From Colletes latitarsis (lineage: Eukaryota > Arthropoda > Insecta > Hymenoptera > Colletidae): a stretch of 64,000 nt of DNA. This document shows positions 1 through 15,372 of this stretch, piece after piece (positions within the stretch are counted from its first letter, which is position 1; every line of letters begins with the position of its first letter). The DNA is taken from assembly GCF_051014445.1 (NCBI RefSeq), contig NW_027488370.1, positions 11,904,001 through 11,968,000 of the forward strand, written 5' to 3'. The position numbers were made by a program, and so were the translations under genes. A model generated the notes under the pieces. That model searched no databases, was not told the DNA's origin, and worked only from the letters and a program-made list of their open reading frames with translations.

Positions 1-3000
1 TGTACCACAATGAAACATTCAATTAAACCTGGTCTTGATAAATATTTTAGAGGATAACGCATGTTAGGTCTGGGTTAAGTCTAGGATTTGCTCTCATCAG
101 GCTCATACTTTCGCATATTTCTCATACTTCATGGCTAGACCCTGGGCTGTTTCTGGATTGTATCACGTAGTAATGGGGTACCACGCTGAAACAGTCAATT
201 AAACCTGGTTTCGATCAATATTTTAGAGGATAACGCAAGTTAGGTCTGGGATAGGTCTAGGATATGCCCTCATCAGGCTCTTACTTTCGCATATTTCTCA
301 TACTTCATGGCTAGATCCTGGGCTATTTCTGGATTGGATCACGTAGTAAAGTGATAACACACTGAAACATTCAATGAAACCTGGTCTGGATAAATATTTT
401 AGAGGATAACGCATCTTAGGTCTGGGTTAGGTCTAAGATTTGCCCTCATCAGGCTTACAATTTAGCGTTTTTCACATACTTCTTGAACAGATCCTGGGCT
501 TTCTCTGGTTTGGATCACGAAGTAGTGTGGTACCTCACTGAAACAGTCCATTAAACCTGGTTTCGCTCAATATTTTAGAGGATAACGCATGTTAGGTCTA
601 GGTTAGGTCTGGGATTTGCTCTCATCAGACTCATTCTTTCGCATATTTCTCACACTTGATGGCTAGATCCTGGGCTTTTTCTGGATTGCATCACGTAGTA
701 ATGTAGTACCACACTGAAACAGTCAATGAAACCTGGTTTCCATCAATATTTTAGAGGACAACGCAAGTTAGGTCTAGGTGAGGCCTGAGATTTTCACTGA
801 TCAGACTCATACTTTCGCATTCTTCACATACATGTTGAACGGATCCTGGGTTTTTTCTGGTTTTGATCACGTAGTAATGTGGTACCACACTGAAACATTC
901 AATTAAACCTGGTCTTGATAAATATTTTAGAGAATAACGCATGTTAGGTCTGGTTTAGGTCCAGGATTTGTCCTCATCAGGCTCATACTTTCGCATATTT
1001 CTCATACTTCATGGCTAGATCCTGGGCTATTTCTGGATTCGATCACGTAGTAATGTGGTACTACACTGAAACAGTCAATTAAACCTGGTTTTGATCAATA
1101 TTTTAGAGAATAATTCATGTTAGGTCTAGGTTAGGTCTGGGATTTACTCCCATCAGGCTCATTCTTTCGCATATTTCTCATACTTGATGGCTAGATCCTG
1201 GGCTTTTTCTGGATTGCATCACGTAGTAATGAAGTACAACACTGAAACAGTCAATTAAACCTGGTTTCGATCAATATTTTAGAGAATAATTCATGTTAGG
1301 TCTAGGTTAGGTCTGGGATTTGCTCTCATCAGGCTCATTGTTTCGCATATTTCTCATACTTGATGGCTAGATCCTGGGCTTTTTCTGGATTGCATCACGC
1401 AGTAATGAAGTACAACACTGAAACAGTCAATTAAACCTGGTTTCCATCAATATTCTAGAGGACAACGCATGTTAGGTCTAGGTTAGGCCTGGGATTTGCC
1501 CTCATCAGGGTCATACGGTCGCAGTTTTAACATACTTGTTGAACGGATCCTGGGTTTTTTCTGGTTTGGTTCACGTAGTAATGTGGTACCACACTGAAAC
1601 ATTCAATTAAACCTTTTCTTGATAAATATTTTAGAGGTTAACGCATGTTAGGTTTGGGTTAGGTCTAGGATTTGCCCTCATCAGGCTCATACTTTCGCAT
1701 ATTTCTCATACTTCATGGCTGGATCCTGGGCTGTTTCTGGATTGTATCAGGTAGTAAAGTGGTACCACACTGAAACATTCAATGAAACCTGGTCTGGATA
1801 AATATTTTAGAGGATAACGCATCTTAGGTCTGGGTTAGGTCTAAGATTTGCCCTCATCAGGCTCACAGTTTAGCGTTTTTCACATACTTCTTGAACAGAT
1901 CCTGGGCTTTCTCTGGTTTGGATCACGAAGTAGTGTGGTACCATACTGAAACAGTCCATTAATCCTGGTCTGGATAAATATTTTAGAGGATAACGCATCT
2001 TAGGTCTGGGTTAGGTCTAAGATTTGCCCTCTTCAGGCTCACAGTTTAGCGTTTTTCACATACTTGTTGAACGGATCCTGGGTTTTTTCTGGTTTGGTTC
2101 ACGTAGTAATGTGGTACCACACTGAAACATTCAATTAAACCTGGTCTTGATAAATATTTTAGAGGATAACGCATGTTAGGTTTGGGTTAGGTCTAGGATT
2201 TGCCCTCATCAGTCTCATACTTTCGCATATTTCTCATACTTCATGGCTAGATCCTGGGCTGTTTCTGGATTGTATCACGTAGTAATGTGGGACCACACTG
2301 AAACAGTCAAGTAAACCTGGTTTCGATCAATATTTTAGAGAATAATTCATGTTAGGTCTAGGTTAGGTCTGGGATTTGCTCTCATCAGGCCCATTCTTTC
2401 GCATATTTCTCATACATGTTGAACAGATCCTGGGTTTTTTCTGGTTTTGATCACGTAGTAATGTGGGACCACACTGAAACAATCAATTAAACCTGATCTT
2501 GATAAATATTTTAGAGGATAACGCATGTTAGGTCTGGGTTAGGTCTAGGATTTGCCCACATCAGGCTCATACTTTCGCATATTTCTCATACTTCATGGCT
2601 AGATCCTGGGCTGTTTCTGTATTGGATCACGTAGTAATGTGGTACCACGCTGAAACAGTCAATTAAACCTGTTTTCGTTCAATATTTTAGAGGATAACGC
2701 AAGTTAGGTCTGGGATAGGTCTAGGATTTGCCCTCATCAGGCTCTTACTTTCGCATATTTCTCATACTTCATGGCTAGATCCTGGGCTATTTCTGGATTG
2801 GATCACGTAGTAAAGTGGTACCACACTGAAATATTCAATGAAACCTGGTCTGGATAAATATTTTAGAGGATAACGCATCTTAAGTCTGGGTTAGGTCTAA
2901 GATTTGCCCTCATCAGGCTCACAGTTTAGAGTTTTTCACATACTTGTTGAACAGATCCTGGGTTTTTTCTGGTTTGGATCACGAAGTAGTGTGGTACCAC

Positions 3001-6000
3001 ACTGAAACAGTCCATTAAACCTGGTTTCGCTCAATATTATAGAGGGTAACGCATGTAAGGTCTAGGTTAGGTCTGGGATTTGCTCTCATCAGGCTCATTC
3101 TTTCGCATTATTTCTCATACTTGATGGCTAGATCCTGGGTTTTTTCTGGTTTGGATCACGTAGTAATGTGGTACCACACTGAAACGGTCGATTAAACCTG
3201 GTTTCGATCAATATTTTAGAGAATAATTCATGTTAGGTCTAGGTTAGGTCTGGGATTTGCTCACATCAGGCACATTCTTTCACATATTTCTCAAACTTCA
3301 TGGCTAGATCCTGGGCATTATCTGGATTGCATCACGTAGTAATGTGGTACCACACTGAAACTTTCAATTAAACCAGGTCTTGATAAATATTTTAGAGGCT
3401 AACGCATGTTAGGTCTGGGTTAGGTCGAGGATTTGCCCTCGTCAGGCTCATACTTTCGCATATTTCTCATACTTCATGGCTAGATCTTGGTCTTTTTCTG
3501 GATTGCGTCACGTTGTAAAGTGGTACCACACTGAAACATGCAATGAAACCTGGTTTCGATCAATATTTTAGAGGATAACGCATGTTAGGTCTAGGTTAGG
3601 CCTGGGATTTTCACTCATCAGGCTCACAGTTTAGCGTTTTTCACATACTTGTTGAACAGATCCTGGGTTTTTTCTGGTTTGGATCACGAAGTAATGTGGT
3701 ACCACACTGAAACAGTCAATTAAACCTGGTTTTGATCAATATTTTAGAGAATAATTCATGTAAGGTCAAGGTTAGGTCAGGGATTTGCTCTCATCAGGCT
3801 CATTCTTTCGCATATTTCTCATACTTGATGGCTAGATCCTGGGCTTTTTCTGGATTGCATCACGTAGTAATGAAGTACAACACTGAAACAGTCAATTAAA
3901 CCTGGTTTCGATCAATATTTTAGAGAATAATTCATGTTAGGTCTAGGTTAGGTCTGGGATTTGCTCTCATCAGGTTCATTCTTTCGCATATTTCTCATAC
4001 TTGATGGCTAGATCCTGGGCTTTTTCTGGATTGCATCACGTAGTAATGAAGTACAACACTGAAACAGTCAATTAAACCTGGTTTCCATCAATATTCTAGA
4101 GGACAACGCATGTTAGGTCTAGGTTAGGCCTGGGATTTGCCCTCATCAGGGTCATACTGTCGCAGTTTTAACATACTTGTTGAACGGATCCTGGGTTTTT
4201 TCTGGTTTTGATCACGTAGTAATGTGGTACCACACTGAAACATTCAACTAAACCTGGTCTTGATAAATATTTTAGAGGATAACGCATGTTAGGTTTGGGT
4301 TAGGTCTAGGATTTGCCCTCATCAGGCTCATACTTTCGCATATTTCTCATACTTCATGGCTAGATCCTGGGCTGTTACTGGATTGTATCAGGTAGTAAAG
4401 TGGTACCACACTGAAACATTCAATGAAACCTGGTCTGGATAAATATTTTAGAGGATAACGCATCTTAGGTCTGGGTTAGGTCTAAGATTTGCCCTCATCA
4501 GGCTCACAGTTTAGCGTTTTTCACATACTTGTTCAACAGATCCTGGGTTTTTTCTGGTTTGGATCACGTAGTAATGTGGGACCACACTGAAACAGTCAAG
4601 TAAACCTGGTTTCGATCAATATTTTAGAGAATAATTCATGTTAGGTCTAGGTTAGGTCTGGGATTTGCTCTCATCAGGCCCATTCTTTCGCATATTTCTC
4701 ATACATGTTGAACAGATCCTGGGTTTTTTCTGGTTTGGATCACGTAGTAATGTGGGACCACACTGAAACAATCAATTAAACCTGATCTTGATAAATATTT
4801 TAGAGGATAACGCATGTTAGGTCTGGGTTAGGTCTAGGATTTGCCCTCATCAGGCTCATACTTTCGCATATTTCTCATACTTCATGGCTAGATCCTGGGC
4901 TGTTTCTGTATTGGATCACGTAGTAATGTGGTACCACGCTGAAACAGTCAATTAAACCTGTTTTCGATCAATATTTTAGAGGATAACGCAAGTTAGGTCT
5001 GGGGTAGGTCTAGGATTTGCCCTCATCAGGCTCTTACTTTCGCATATTTCTCATACTTCATGGCTAGATCCTGGGCTATTTCTGGATTGGATCAGGTAGT
5101 AAAGTGGTACCAAACTGAAATATTCAATGAAACCTGGTCTGGATAAATATTTTAGAGGATAACGCATCTTATGTCTGGGTTAGGTCTAAGATTTGCCCTC
5201 ATCAGGCTCACAGTTTAGCGTTTTTCACATACTTGTTGAACAGATCCTGGGTTTTTTCTGGTTTGGATCACGAAGTAGTGTGGTACCACACTGAAACAGT
5301 CCATTAAACCTGGTCTCGCTCAATATTTTAGAGGATAACGCATGTTAGGTCTAGGTTAGCTCTGGGATTTGCTCTCATCAGGCTCATTCTTTCGCATATT
5401 TCTCATACTTGATGGCTAGATCCTGGGCTTTTTCTGGATTGCATCACGTAGTAATGAAGTACAACACTGAAACAGTCAATTAAACCTGGTTTTGATCAAT
5501 ATCTTAGAGAATAATTCATGTTAGGTCTAGGTTAGGTCAGGGATTTGCTCTCATCAGGCTCATTCTTTCGCATATTTCTCATACTTGATGGCTAGATCCT
5601 GGGCTTTTTCTGGATTGCATCACGTAGTAATGAAGTACAACACTGAAACAGTCAATTAAACCTGGTTTCGATCAATATTTTAGAGAATAATTCATGTTAG
5701 GTCTAGGTTAGGTCTGGGATATGCTCTCATCAGGCTCATTCTTTCGCATATTTCTCATACTTGATGGCTAGATCCTGGGCTTTTTCTGGATTGCATCACG
5801 TAGTAATGAAGTACAACACTGAAACAGTCAATTAAACCTGGTTTCCATCAATATTTTAGAGGACAACGCATGTTAGGTCTAGGTTAGGCCTGGGATTTGC
5901 CCTCATCAGACTCATACTTTCGCATTCTTCACATACTTGTTGAACGGATCCTGGGTTTTTTCTGGTTTGGATCAGGTAGTAATGTGGGACCACACTGAAA

Positions 6001-9000
6001 CAGTCGACTAAACCTAGTTTCGATCAATATTTTAGAGGATAACGCATGTTAGATCTAGGTTAGGCCTGGGATTTTCCCTCATCAGACTCATACTTTCGCA
6101 TTCTTCACATACTTGTTGAACGGATCCTGGGTTTTTTCTGGTTTGGATCACGTAGTATTGTGGGACCACACTGAAGCAGTCAAGTAAACCTGGTTTCGAT
6201 CAATATTTTAGAGAATAATTCATGTTAGGTCTAGGTTAGGTCTGGGATTTGCTCTCATCAGGCTCATACTTTCGCACACTTCACATACTCCTTGAACAGA
6301 TCCTGGGTTATTTTCTGGTTTGGATCACATAGTAATGTGGTACCACACTGAAACAGTCGATTAAACCAGGTTTCGATCTATATTTTAGAGGATAACGCAT
6401 GTTAGGTCTAGGTAAGGCCTGAGATTTTGACTGATTTGACTCATACTTTCGCATTCTTCACATACTTGTTGAACGGATCCTGGGTTTATTCTGGTTTTAA
6501 TCACGTAGTTATGTAGTACCACACTGAAACATTCAATTAAACCTGGTCTTGATAAATATTTTAGAGAATAACGCATGTTAGGTCTGGGTTAGGTCTAGGA
6601 TTTGCCCTCATCAGGCTCATACTTTCGCATATTTCTCATACTTCATGGCTAGATCCTGGGCTATTTCTGGATTGGATCACGTAGTAATGTGGTACTACAC
6701 TGAAACAGTCAATTAAACCTGGTTTTGATCAATATTTTAGAGAATAATTCATGTTAGGTCTAGGTTAGGTCAGGGATTTGCTCACATCAGGCTCATTCTT
6801 TCGCATATTTCTCATACTTCACGGCTAGATCCTGGGCTACTTCTGGATTGGATCACGTAGTAATGTGGTACTACATTGAAACAGTCAATTAAACCTGGTT
6901 TTGATCAATATTTTAGAGAATAATTCATGTCAGGTCTAGGTTAGGTCAGGGATTTGCTCCCATCAGGCTCATTCTTTCGCATATTTCTCATACTTGATGG
7001 CTAGATCCTAGGGTTTTCTGGATTGCATCACGTAGTAATGAAGTACAACACTGAAACAGTCAATTAAACCTGGTTTCGATCAATATTTTAGAGAATAATT
7101 TATGTTAAGTCTAGGTTATGTCTGAGATTTGCTCTCATCAGGCTCATTCTTTCGCATATTTCTCATACTTGATGGCTAGATCCTGGGCTTTTTCTGGATT
7201 GCATCACGTAGTAATGAAGTACAACACTGAAACAGTCAATTAAACCTGGTTTCCATCAATATTTTAGAGGACAACGCATGTTAGGTCTAGGTTAGGCCTG
7301 GGATTTACCCTCATCAGGCTCATACTGTCGCAGTTTTAACATACTTGTTGAACGGATACTGGGTTTTTTCTGGTTTGGTTCACGTAGTAATGTGGTACCA
7401 CACTGAAACATTCAATTAAACATGGTCTTGATAAATATTTTAGAGGATAACGCATGTTAGGTTTGGGTTAGGTCTAGGATTTGCCCTCATCAGGCTCATA
7501 CTTTCGCATATTTCTCATACTTCATGGCTAGATCCTGGGCTGTTTCTGGACTGTATCACGTAGTAATGTGGTACCACGCTGAAACAGTCGATTAAACCTG
7601 GTTTCGATCAATATTTTAGAGGATAACGCAAGTTAAGTCTGGGATAGTTCTGGGATTTGACCTCATCAGACTCATACTTTCGCATTCTTCACATACTTGT
7701 TGAACGGATCCTGGGTTTTTTCTGGTTTGGATCACGTAGTAATGTGGGACCACACTGAAACAGTCGACTAAACCTAGTTTCGATCAATATTTTAGAGGAT
7801 AACGCATGTTAGGTCTAGGTTAGGCCTGGGATTTGCTCTCATCAGACTCATACTTTCGCACACTTCACATACTCCTTGAACAGATCCTGGGTTATTTTCT
7901 GGTTTGGATCACATAGTAATGTGGTACCACACTGAAACAGTCGATTAAACCAGGTTTCGATCTATATTTTAGAGGATAACGCATGTTAGGTCTAGGTTAG
8001 GCCTGGGATTTTCACCCATCAGACTCATACTTTCGCATTCTTCACATACTTGTTGAACGGATCCTGGGTTTTGTCTGGTTTGGTTCACGTAGTAATGTGG
8101 TACCACACTGAAACATTCAATTAAACCTGGTCTTGATAAATATTTTAGAGGATAACGCATGTTAGGTCTAGGTTAGGTCTGGGATTTGCTCTCATCAGGC
8201 TCATTCTTTCGCATATTTCTCATACTTGATGGCTAGATCCTGGGCTGTTTCTGGATTGTATCACGTAGTAATGTGGTACCACGCTGAAACAATCAATTAA
8301 ACCTGTTCTTGATAAATATTTTAGAGGTTAACGCATGTTAGCTCTGGGTTAGGTCTAGGATTTGCCCTCATCAGGCTCATACTTTCGCATATTTCTCATA
8401 CTTCATGGCTAGATCCTGGGCTATTTCTGGATTGGATCACGTAGTAATGTGGTACTACACTGAAACAGTCAATTAAACCTGGTTTTGATCAATATTTTAG
8501 AGAATAATTCATGTTAGGTCTAGGTTAGGCCTGGGATTTTCCCTCATCAGACTCATACTTTCGCATTCTTCACATACTTGTTGAACGGATCCTGGGTTTT
8601 TTCTGGTTTGGATCACGTAGTATTGTGGGACCACACAGAAGCAGTCAAGTAAACCTGGTTTCGATCAATATTTTAGAGAATAATTCATGTTAGGTCTAGG
8701 TTAGGTCTGGGATTTGCTCTCATCAGACTCATACTTTCGCACACTTCACATACTCCTTGAACAGATCCTGGGTTATTCTCTGGTTTGGATCACATAGTAA
8801 TGTGGTACCACACTGAAACAGTCGATTAAACCAGGTTTCGATCTATATTTTAGAGGATAACGCATGTTAGGTCTAGGTTAGGCCTGGGATTTTCACCCAT
8901 CAGACTCATACTTTCGCATTCTTCACATACTTGTTGAACGGATCCTGGGTTTTGTCTGGTTTGGATCACGTAGTAATGTGGGACCACACTGAAACAGTCA

Positions 9001-9211
9001 AGTAAACCTGTTTTCGATCAATATTTTAGAGAATAATTCATGTTAGGTCTAGGATAGGTATGGGATTTGCTCTCATCAGGCTCATTCTTTCGCATATTTC
9101 TCATACATGTTGAACAGATACTGGGTTTTTTCTGGTTTGGTTCACGTAGTAATGTGGTACCACACCGAAACATTCAATTAAACCTGGTCTTGATAAATAT
9201 TTTAGAGGATA

Positions 9212-11673
9212 ACGCATGTTAGCTCTGGGTTAGGTCTAGGATTTGCTCTCATCAGGCTCTTACTTTCGCATATTTCTCATACTTCATGGCTAGATCCTGG
9301 GCTATTTCTGGATTGTATCAGGTAGTAAAGTGGTACCACACTGAAACATTCAATGAAACCTGGTCTGGATAAATATTTTAGAGGATAACGCTTCTTAGGT
9401 CTGGGTTAGGTCTAAGATTTGCCCTCGTCAGGCTCACAGTTTAGCGTTTTTCACATACTTCTAAAACAGATCCTGGGCTTTCTCTGGTTTGGATCACGAA
9501 GTAGTGTGGTACCACACTGAAACAGTCCATTAAACATGGTTTCGCTCAATATTTTAGAGGATAACGCATGTTAGGTCTAGGTTAGGTCTGGGATTTGCTC
9601 TCATCAGGCTCATTCTTTCGCATATTTCTCATACTTGATGGCTAGATCCTGGGCTTTTTCTGGATTGCATCACGTAGTAATGTAGTACCACACTGAAACA
9701 GTCAATGAAACCTGGTCTCCAACAATATTTTAGAGGACAACGCAAGTTAGGTCTAGGTAAGGCCTGAGATTTTCACTGATCAGACTCATACTTTCGCATT
9801 CTTCACATACTTGTTGAACGGATCCTGGGTTTTTTCTGGTTTGGATCACGTAGTATTGTGGTACCACACTGAAACAGTCCATTAAACCTGGTCTTGATAA
9901 ATATTTTAGAGAATAACGCATGTTAGGTCTGGGTTAGGTCTAGGATTTGCCCTCATCAGGCTCATACTTTCGCATATTTCTCATACTTCATGGCTAGATC
10001 CTGGGCTATTTCTGGATTGGATCACGTAGTCATGTGGTACCACACTGAAACAGTCAAATAAACCTGGTTTTGATCAATATTTTAGAGAATAATTCATGTT
10101 AGCTCTAGGTTAGGTCTGGGATTTGCTCCCATCAGGCTCATTCTTTCGCATATTTCTCATACTTGATGGCTAGATCCTGGGCTTTTTCTGGATTGCATCA
10201 CGTAGTAATGAAGTACAACACTGAAACAGTCAATTAAACCTGGTTTCCATCAATATTCTAGAGGACAACGCATGTTAGGTCTAGGTTAGGCCTGGGATTT
10301 GCCCTCATCAGGGTCATACTGTCGCAGTTTTAACATACTTGTTGAACGGGTCCTGGGTTTTTTCTGGTTTGGTTCACGTAGTAATGTGTTACCACACTGA
10401 AACATTCAATTGAACCTGGTCTTGATAAATATTTTATAGGATAACGCATGTTAGGTTTGGGTTAGGTCTAGGATTTGCCCTCATCAGGCTCATACTTTCG
10501 CATATTTCTCATACTTCATAGCTAGATCCTGGGCTGTTTCTGGATTGTATCACGTAGTAATGTGGTACCACGCTGAAACAGTCGATTAAACCTGGTTTCG
10601 ATCAATATTTTATAGGATAACGCAAGTTAAGTCTGGGATAGGTCTGGGATTTGACCTCATCAGACTCATACTTTCGCGTTTTTCACATACTTGTTGAACA
10701 GATCCTGGGTTTTTTCTGGTTTGGATCACGTAGTAATGTGGGACCACACTGAAACAGTCAAGTAAGCCTGGTTTCGATCAATATTTTAGAGGATAACGCA
10801 TGTTAGGTCTAGGTTTGGTCTGGGATTTGCTCTCATCAGGGTCATTCTTTCGCATATTTCTCATACTTGATGGCTAGATCCTGGGCTTTTTCTGGATTGC
10901 ATCACGTAGTAATGTAGTACCACACTGAAACAGTCAATGAAACCTGGTTTCCATCAGTATTTTAGAGGACAACGCAAGTTAGGTCTAGGTAAGGCCTGAG
11001 ATTTTCACTGATCAGACTCATACTTTCGCATTCTTCACATACTTGTTGAACGGATCCTGGGTTTTTTTCTGGTTTGGTTCTCGTAGTAATGTGGTACCAC
11101 ACTGAAACATTCAATTAAACCTGGTCTTGATAAATATTTTAGAGGATAACGCATGTTAGGTCTAGGTTAGGTCTGGGATTTGCTCTCATCAGGCTCATTC
11201 TTTCGCATATTTCTCATACTTGATGGCTAGATCCTGGGCTGTTTCTGGATTGTATCACGTAGTAATGCGGTACCACGCTGAAACAGTCGATTAAACCTGG
11301 TTTCGATCAATATTTTAGAGGATAACACAAGTTAAGTCTGGGATAGGTCTGGGATTTGAGCTCATCATACTCATACTTTCGCGTTTTTCACATACTTGTT
11401 GAACAGATCCTGGGTTATTTTCTGGCTTGGATCACATAGTAATGTGGTACCACACTGAAACAGTCGATTAAACCAGGTTTCGATCAATATTTTTGAGGAT
11501 AACGCATGTTAGGTCTAGGTTAGGCCTGGGATTTGCCCTCAGCAGGCTCATACTGTCGCAGTTTTAACATACTTGTTGAACGGATACTGGGTTTTTTCTG
11601 GTTTGGTTCACGTAGTAATGTGGTACCACACTGAAACATTCAATTAAACCTGGTCTTGATAAATATTTTAGAG
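9212..11673. repeat. 2.46-kb amplified satellite block, copy 1
   Basis: This 14-monomer stretch matches 12911-15372 at an offset of 3699 bases. I read most of both stretches side by side and saw no difference. It begins at ACGCATGTTAGCTCTGGG and ends where copy 1 has GAGAATAACG and copy 2 has GAGGATAACG. Neighbouring monomers differ from each other by many substitutions, so identity over 2.46 kb means recent duplication as a block. Confidence 0.9.
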
Positions 11674-12910
11674 AATAACGCATGTTAGGTCTGGGTTAGG
11701 TCTAGGATTTGCCCTCATCAGGCTCATACTTTCGCATATTTCTCATACTTGACGGCTAGATCCTGGGCTTTTTCTGGATTGCATCACGTAGTAATGAAGT
11801 ACAACACTGAAACAGTCAATTAAACCTGGTTTCGATCAATATTTTAGAGAATAATTCATGTTAGGTCTAGGTTAGGTCTGGGATTTGCTCTCATCAGGCT
11901 CATTCTTTCGCATATTTCTCATACTTGATGGCTAGGTCCTGGGCTTTTTCTGGATTGCATCACGTAGTAATGAAGTACAACACTGAAACAGTCAATTAAA
12001 CCTGGTTTCCATCAATATTCTAGAGGACAACGCATGTTAGGTCTAGGTTAGGCCTGGGATTTGCCCTCATCAGAGTCATACTGTCGCAGTTTTAACATAC
12101 TTGTTGAACGGATCCTGGGTTTTCTCTGGTTTGGTTCACGTAGTACTGTGGTACCACACTGAAACATTCAATTAAACCTTTTCTTGACAAATATTTTAGA
12201 GGATAACGCATGTTAGGTTTGGGTTAAGTCTGAGGTTTGGCCCTCATCAGGCTCTTACTTTCGCATATTTCTCATACTTCATGGCTAGATCCTGTGCTGT
12301 TTCTGGATTGTATCAGGTAGTAAAGTGGTACCACACTGAAACATTCAATGAAACCTGGTCTGGATAAATATTTTAGAGGATAACGCATCTTAGGTCTGGG
12401 TTAGGTCTATGATTTGCCCTCATCAGGCTCACAGTTTAGCGTTTTTCACATACTTCTTGAACAGATCCTTGGCTTTCTCTGGTTTGGATCACGAAGTAGT
12501 GTGGTACCACACTGAGACAGTCCATTGAACCAGGTTTCGATCAATATCTTAGAGGACAACGCAAGTTAGGTCTGGGATAGGTCTGGGATTTGCCCTCATC
12601 AGGCTCATACTTTCGCATATTTCTCATACTTCATGGCTAGATCCTGGGCTATTTCTGGATTGGATCAGGTAGTAATGTGGTACCACACTGAAACAGTCAA
12701 TTAAACCTGGTTTTGATCAATATTTTAGAGAATAATTCATGTTAGGTCTAGGTTAGGTCAGGGATTTGCTCTCATCAGGCTCATTCTTTCGCATATTTCT
12801 CATACTTCATGGCTAGATCCTGGGCTGTTTCTGGACTGTATCACGTAGTAATGTGGGACCACACTGAAACAATCAATTAAACCTGTTCTTGATAAATATT
12901 TTAGAGGTTA

Positions 12911-15372
12911 ACGCATGTTAGCTCTGGGTTAGGTCTAGGATTTGCTCTCATCAGGCTCTTACTTTCGCATATTTCTCATACTTCATGGCTAGATCCTGGG
13001 CTATTTCTGGATTGTATCAGGTAGTAAAGTGGTACCACACTGAAACATTCAATGAAACCTGGTCTGGATAAATATTTTAGAGGATAACGCTTCTTAGGTC
13101 TGGGTTAGGTCTAAGATTTGCCCTCGTCAGGCTCACAGTTTAGCGTTTTTCACATACTTCTAAAACAGATCCTGGGCTTTCTCTGGTTTGGATCACGAAG
13201 TAGTGTGGTACCACACTGAAACAGTCCATTAAACATGGTTTCGCTCAATATTTTAGAGGATAACGCATGTTAGGTCTAGGTTAGGTCTGGGATTTGCTCT
13301 CATCAGGCTCATTCTTTCGCATATTTCTCATACTTGATGGCTAGATCCTGGGCTTTTTCTGGATTGCATCACGTAGTAATGTAGTACCACACTGAAACAG
13401 TCAATGAAACCTGGTCTCCAACAATATTTTAGAGGACAACGCAAGTTAGGTCTAGGTAAGGCCTGAGATTTTCACTGATCAGACTCATACTTTCGCATTC
13501 TTCACATACTTGTTGAACGGATCCTGGGTTTTTTCTGGTTTGGATCACGTAGTATTGTGGTACCACACTGAAACAGTCCATTAAACCTGGTCTTGATAAA
13601 TATTTTAGAGAATAACGCATGTTAGGTCTGGGTTAGGTCTAGGATTTGCCCTCATCAGGCTCATACTTTCGCATATTTCTCATACTTCATGGCTAGATCC
13701 TGGGCTATTTCTGGATTGGATCACGTAGTCATGTGGTACCACACTGAAACAGTCAAATAAACCTGGTTTTGATCAATATTTTAGAGAATAATTCATGTTA
13801 GCTCTAGGTTAGGTCTGGGATTTGCTCCCATCAGGCTCATTCTTTCGCATATTTCTCATACTTGATGGCTAGATCCTGGGCTTTTTCTGGATTGCATCAC
13901 GTAGTAATGAAGTACAACACTGAAACAGTCAATTAAACCTGGTTTCCATCAATATTCTAGAGGACAACGCATGTTAGGTCTAGGTTAGGCCTGGGATTTG
14001 CCCTCATCAGGGTCATACTGTCGCAGTTTTAACATACTTGTTGAACGGGTCCTGGGTTTTTTCTGGTTTGGTTCACGTAGTAATGTGTTACCACACTGAA
14101 ACATTCAATTGAACCTGGTCTTGATAAATATTTTATAGGATAACGCATGTTAGGTTTGGGTTAGGTCTAGGATTTGCCCTCATCAGGCTCATACTTTCGC
14201 ATATTTCTCATACTTCATAGCTAGATCCTGGGCTGTTTCTGGATTGTATCACGTAGTAATGTGGTACCACGCTGAAACAGTCGATTAAACCTGGTTTCGA
14301 TCAATATTTTATAGGATAACGCAAGTTAAGTCTGGGATAGGTCTGGGATTTGACCTCATCAGACTCATACTTTCGCGTTTTTCACATACTTGTTGAACAG
14401 ATCCTGGGTTTTTTCTGGTTTGGATCACGTAGTAATGTGGGACCACACTGAAACAGTCAAGTAAGCCTGGTTTCGATCAATATTTTAGAGGATAACGCAT
14501 GTTAGGTCTAGGTTTGGTCTGGGATTTGCTCTCATCAGGGTCATTCTTTCGCATATTTCTCATACTTGATGGCTAGATCCTGGGCTTTTTCTGGATTGCA
14601 TCACGTAGTAATGTAGTACCACACTGAAACAGTCAATGAAACCTGGTTTCCATCAGTATTTTAGAGGACAACGCAAGTTAGGTCTAGGTAAGGCCTGAGA
14701 TTTTCACTGATCAGACTCATACTTTCGCATTCTTCACATACTTGTTGAACGGATCCTGGGTTTTTTTCTGGTTTGGTTCTCGTAGTAATGTGGTACCACA
14801 CTGAAACATTCAATTAAACCTGGTCTTGATAAATATTTTAGAGGATAACGCATGTTAGGTCTAGGTTAGGTCTGGGATTTGCTCTCATCAGGCTCATTCT
14901 TTCGCATATTTCTCATACTTGATGGCTAGATCCTGGGCTGTTTCTGGATTGTATCACGTAGTAATGCGGTACCACGCTGAAACAGTCGATTAAACCTGGT
15001 TTCGATCAATATTTTAGAGGATAACACAAGTTAAGTCTGGGATAGGTCTGGGATTTGAGCTCATCATACTCATACTTTCGCGTTTTTCACATACTTGTTG
15101 AACAGATCCTGGGTTATTTTCTGGCTTGGATCACATAGTAATGTGGTACCACACTGAAACAGTCGATTAAACCAGGTTTCGATCAATATTTTTGAGGATA
15201 ACGCATGTTAGGTCTAGGTTAGGCCTGGGATTTGCCCTCAGCAGGCTCATACTGTCGCAGTTTTAACATACTTGTTGAACGGATACTGGGTTTTTTCTGG
15301 TTTGGTTCACGTAGTAATGTGGTACCACACTGAAACATTCAATTAAACCTGGTCTTGATAAATATTTTAGAG
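12911..15372. repeat. 2.46-kb amplified satellite block, copy 2
   Basis: This is the apparently identical copy of 9212-11673. It shares diagnostic variants, including the GCTTCTTAGG start, CTTCTAAAACAG, CTGGTCTCCAACAATATT and the GTAGTCATG site. Confidence 0.9.

Noticed and set aside
6385..6576. Recurring antisense reading frames of 63-89 codons in about 30 satellite monomers (for example 6385-6576, 39240-39455, 48046-48315)
   Set aside because: They share sequence only because monomers do. The period of 176 is not a multiple of three, so the frame shifts each monomer and stops just after one unit. No start context, signal or domain supports translation.
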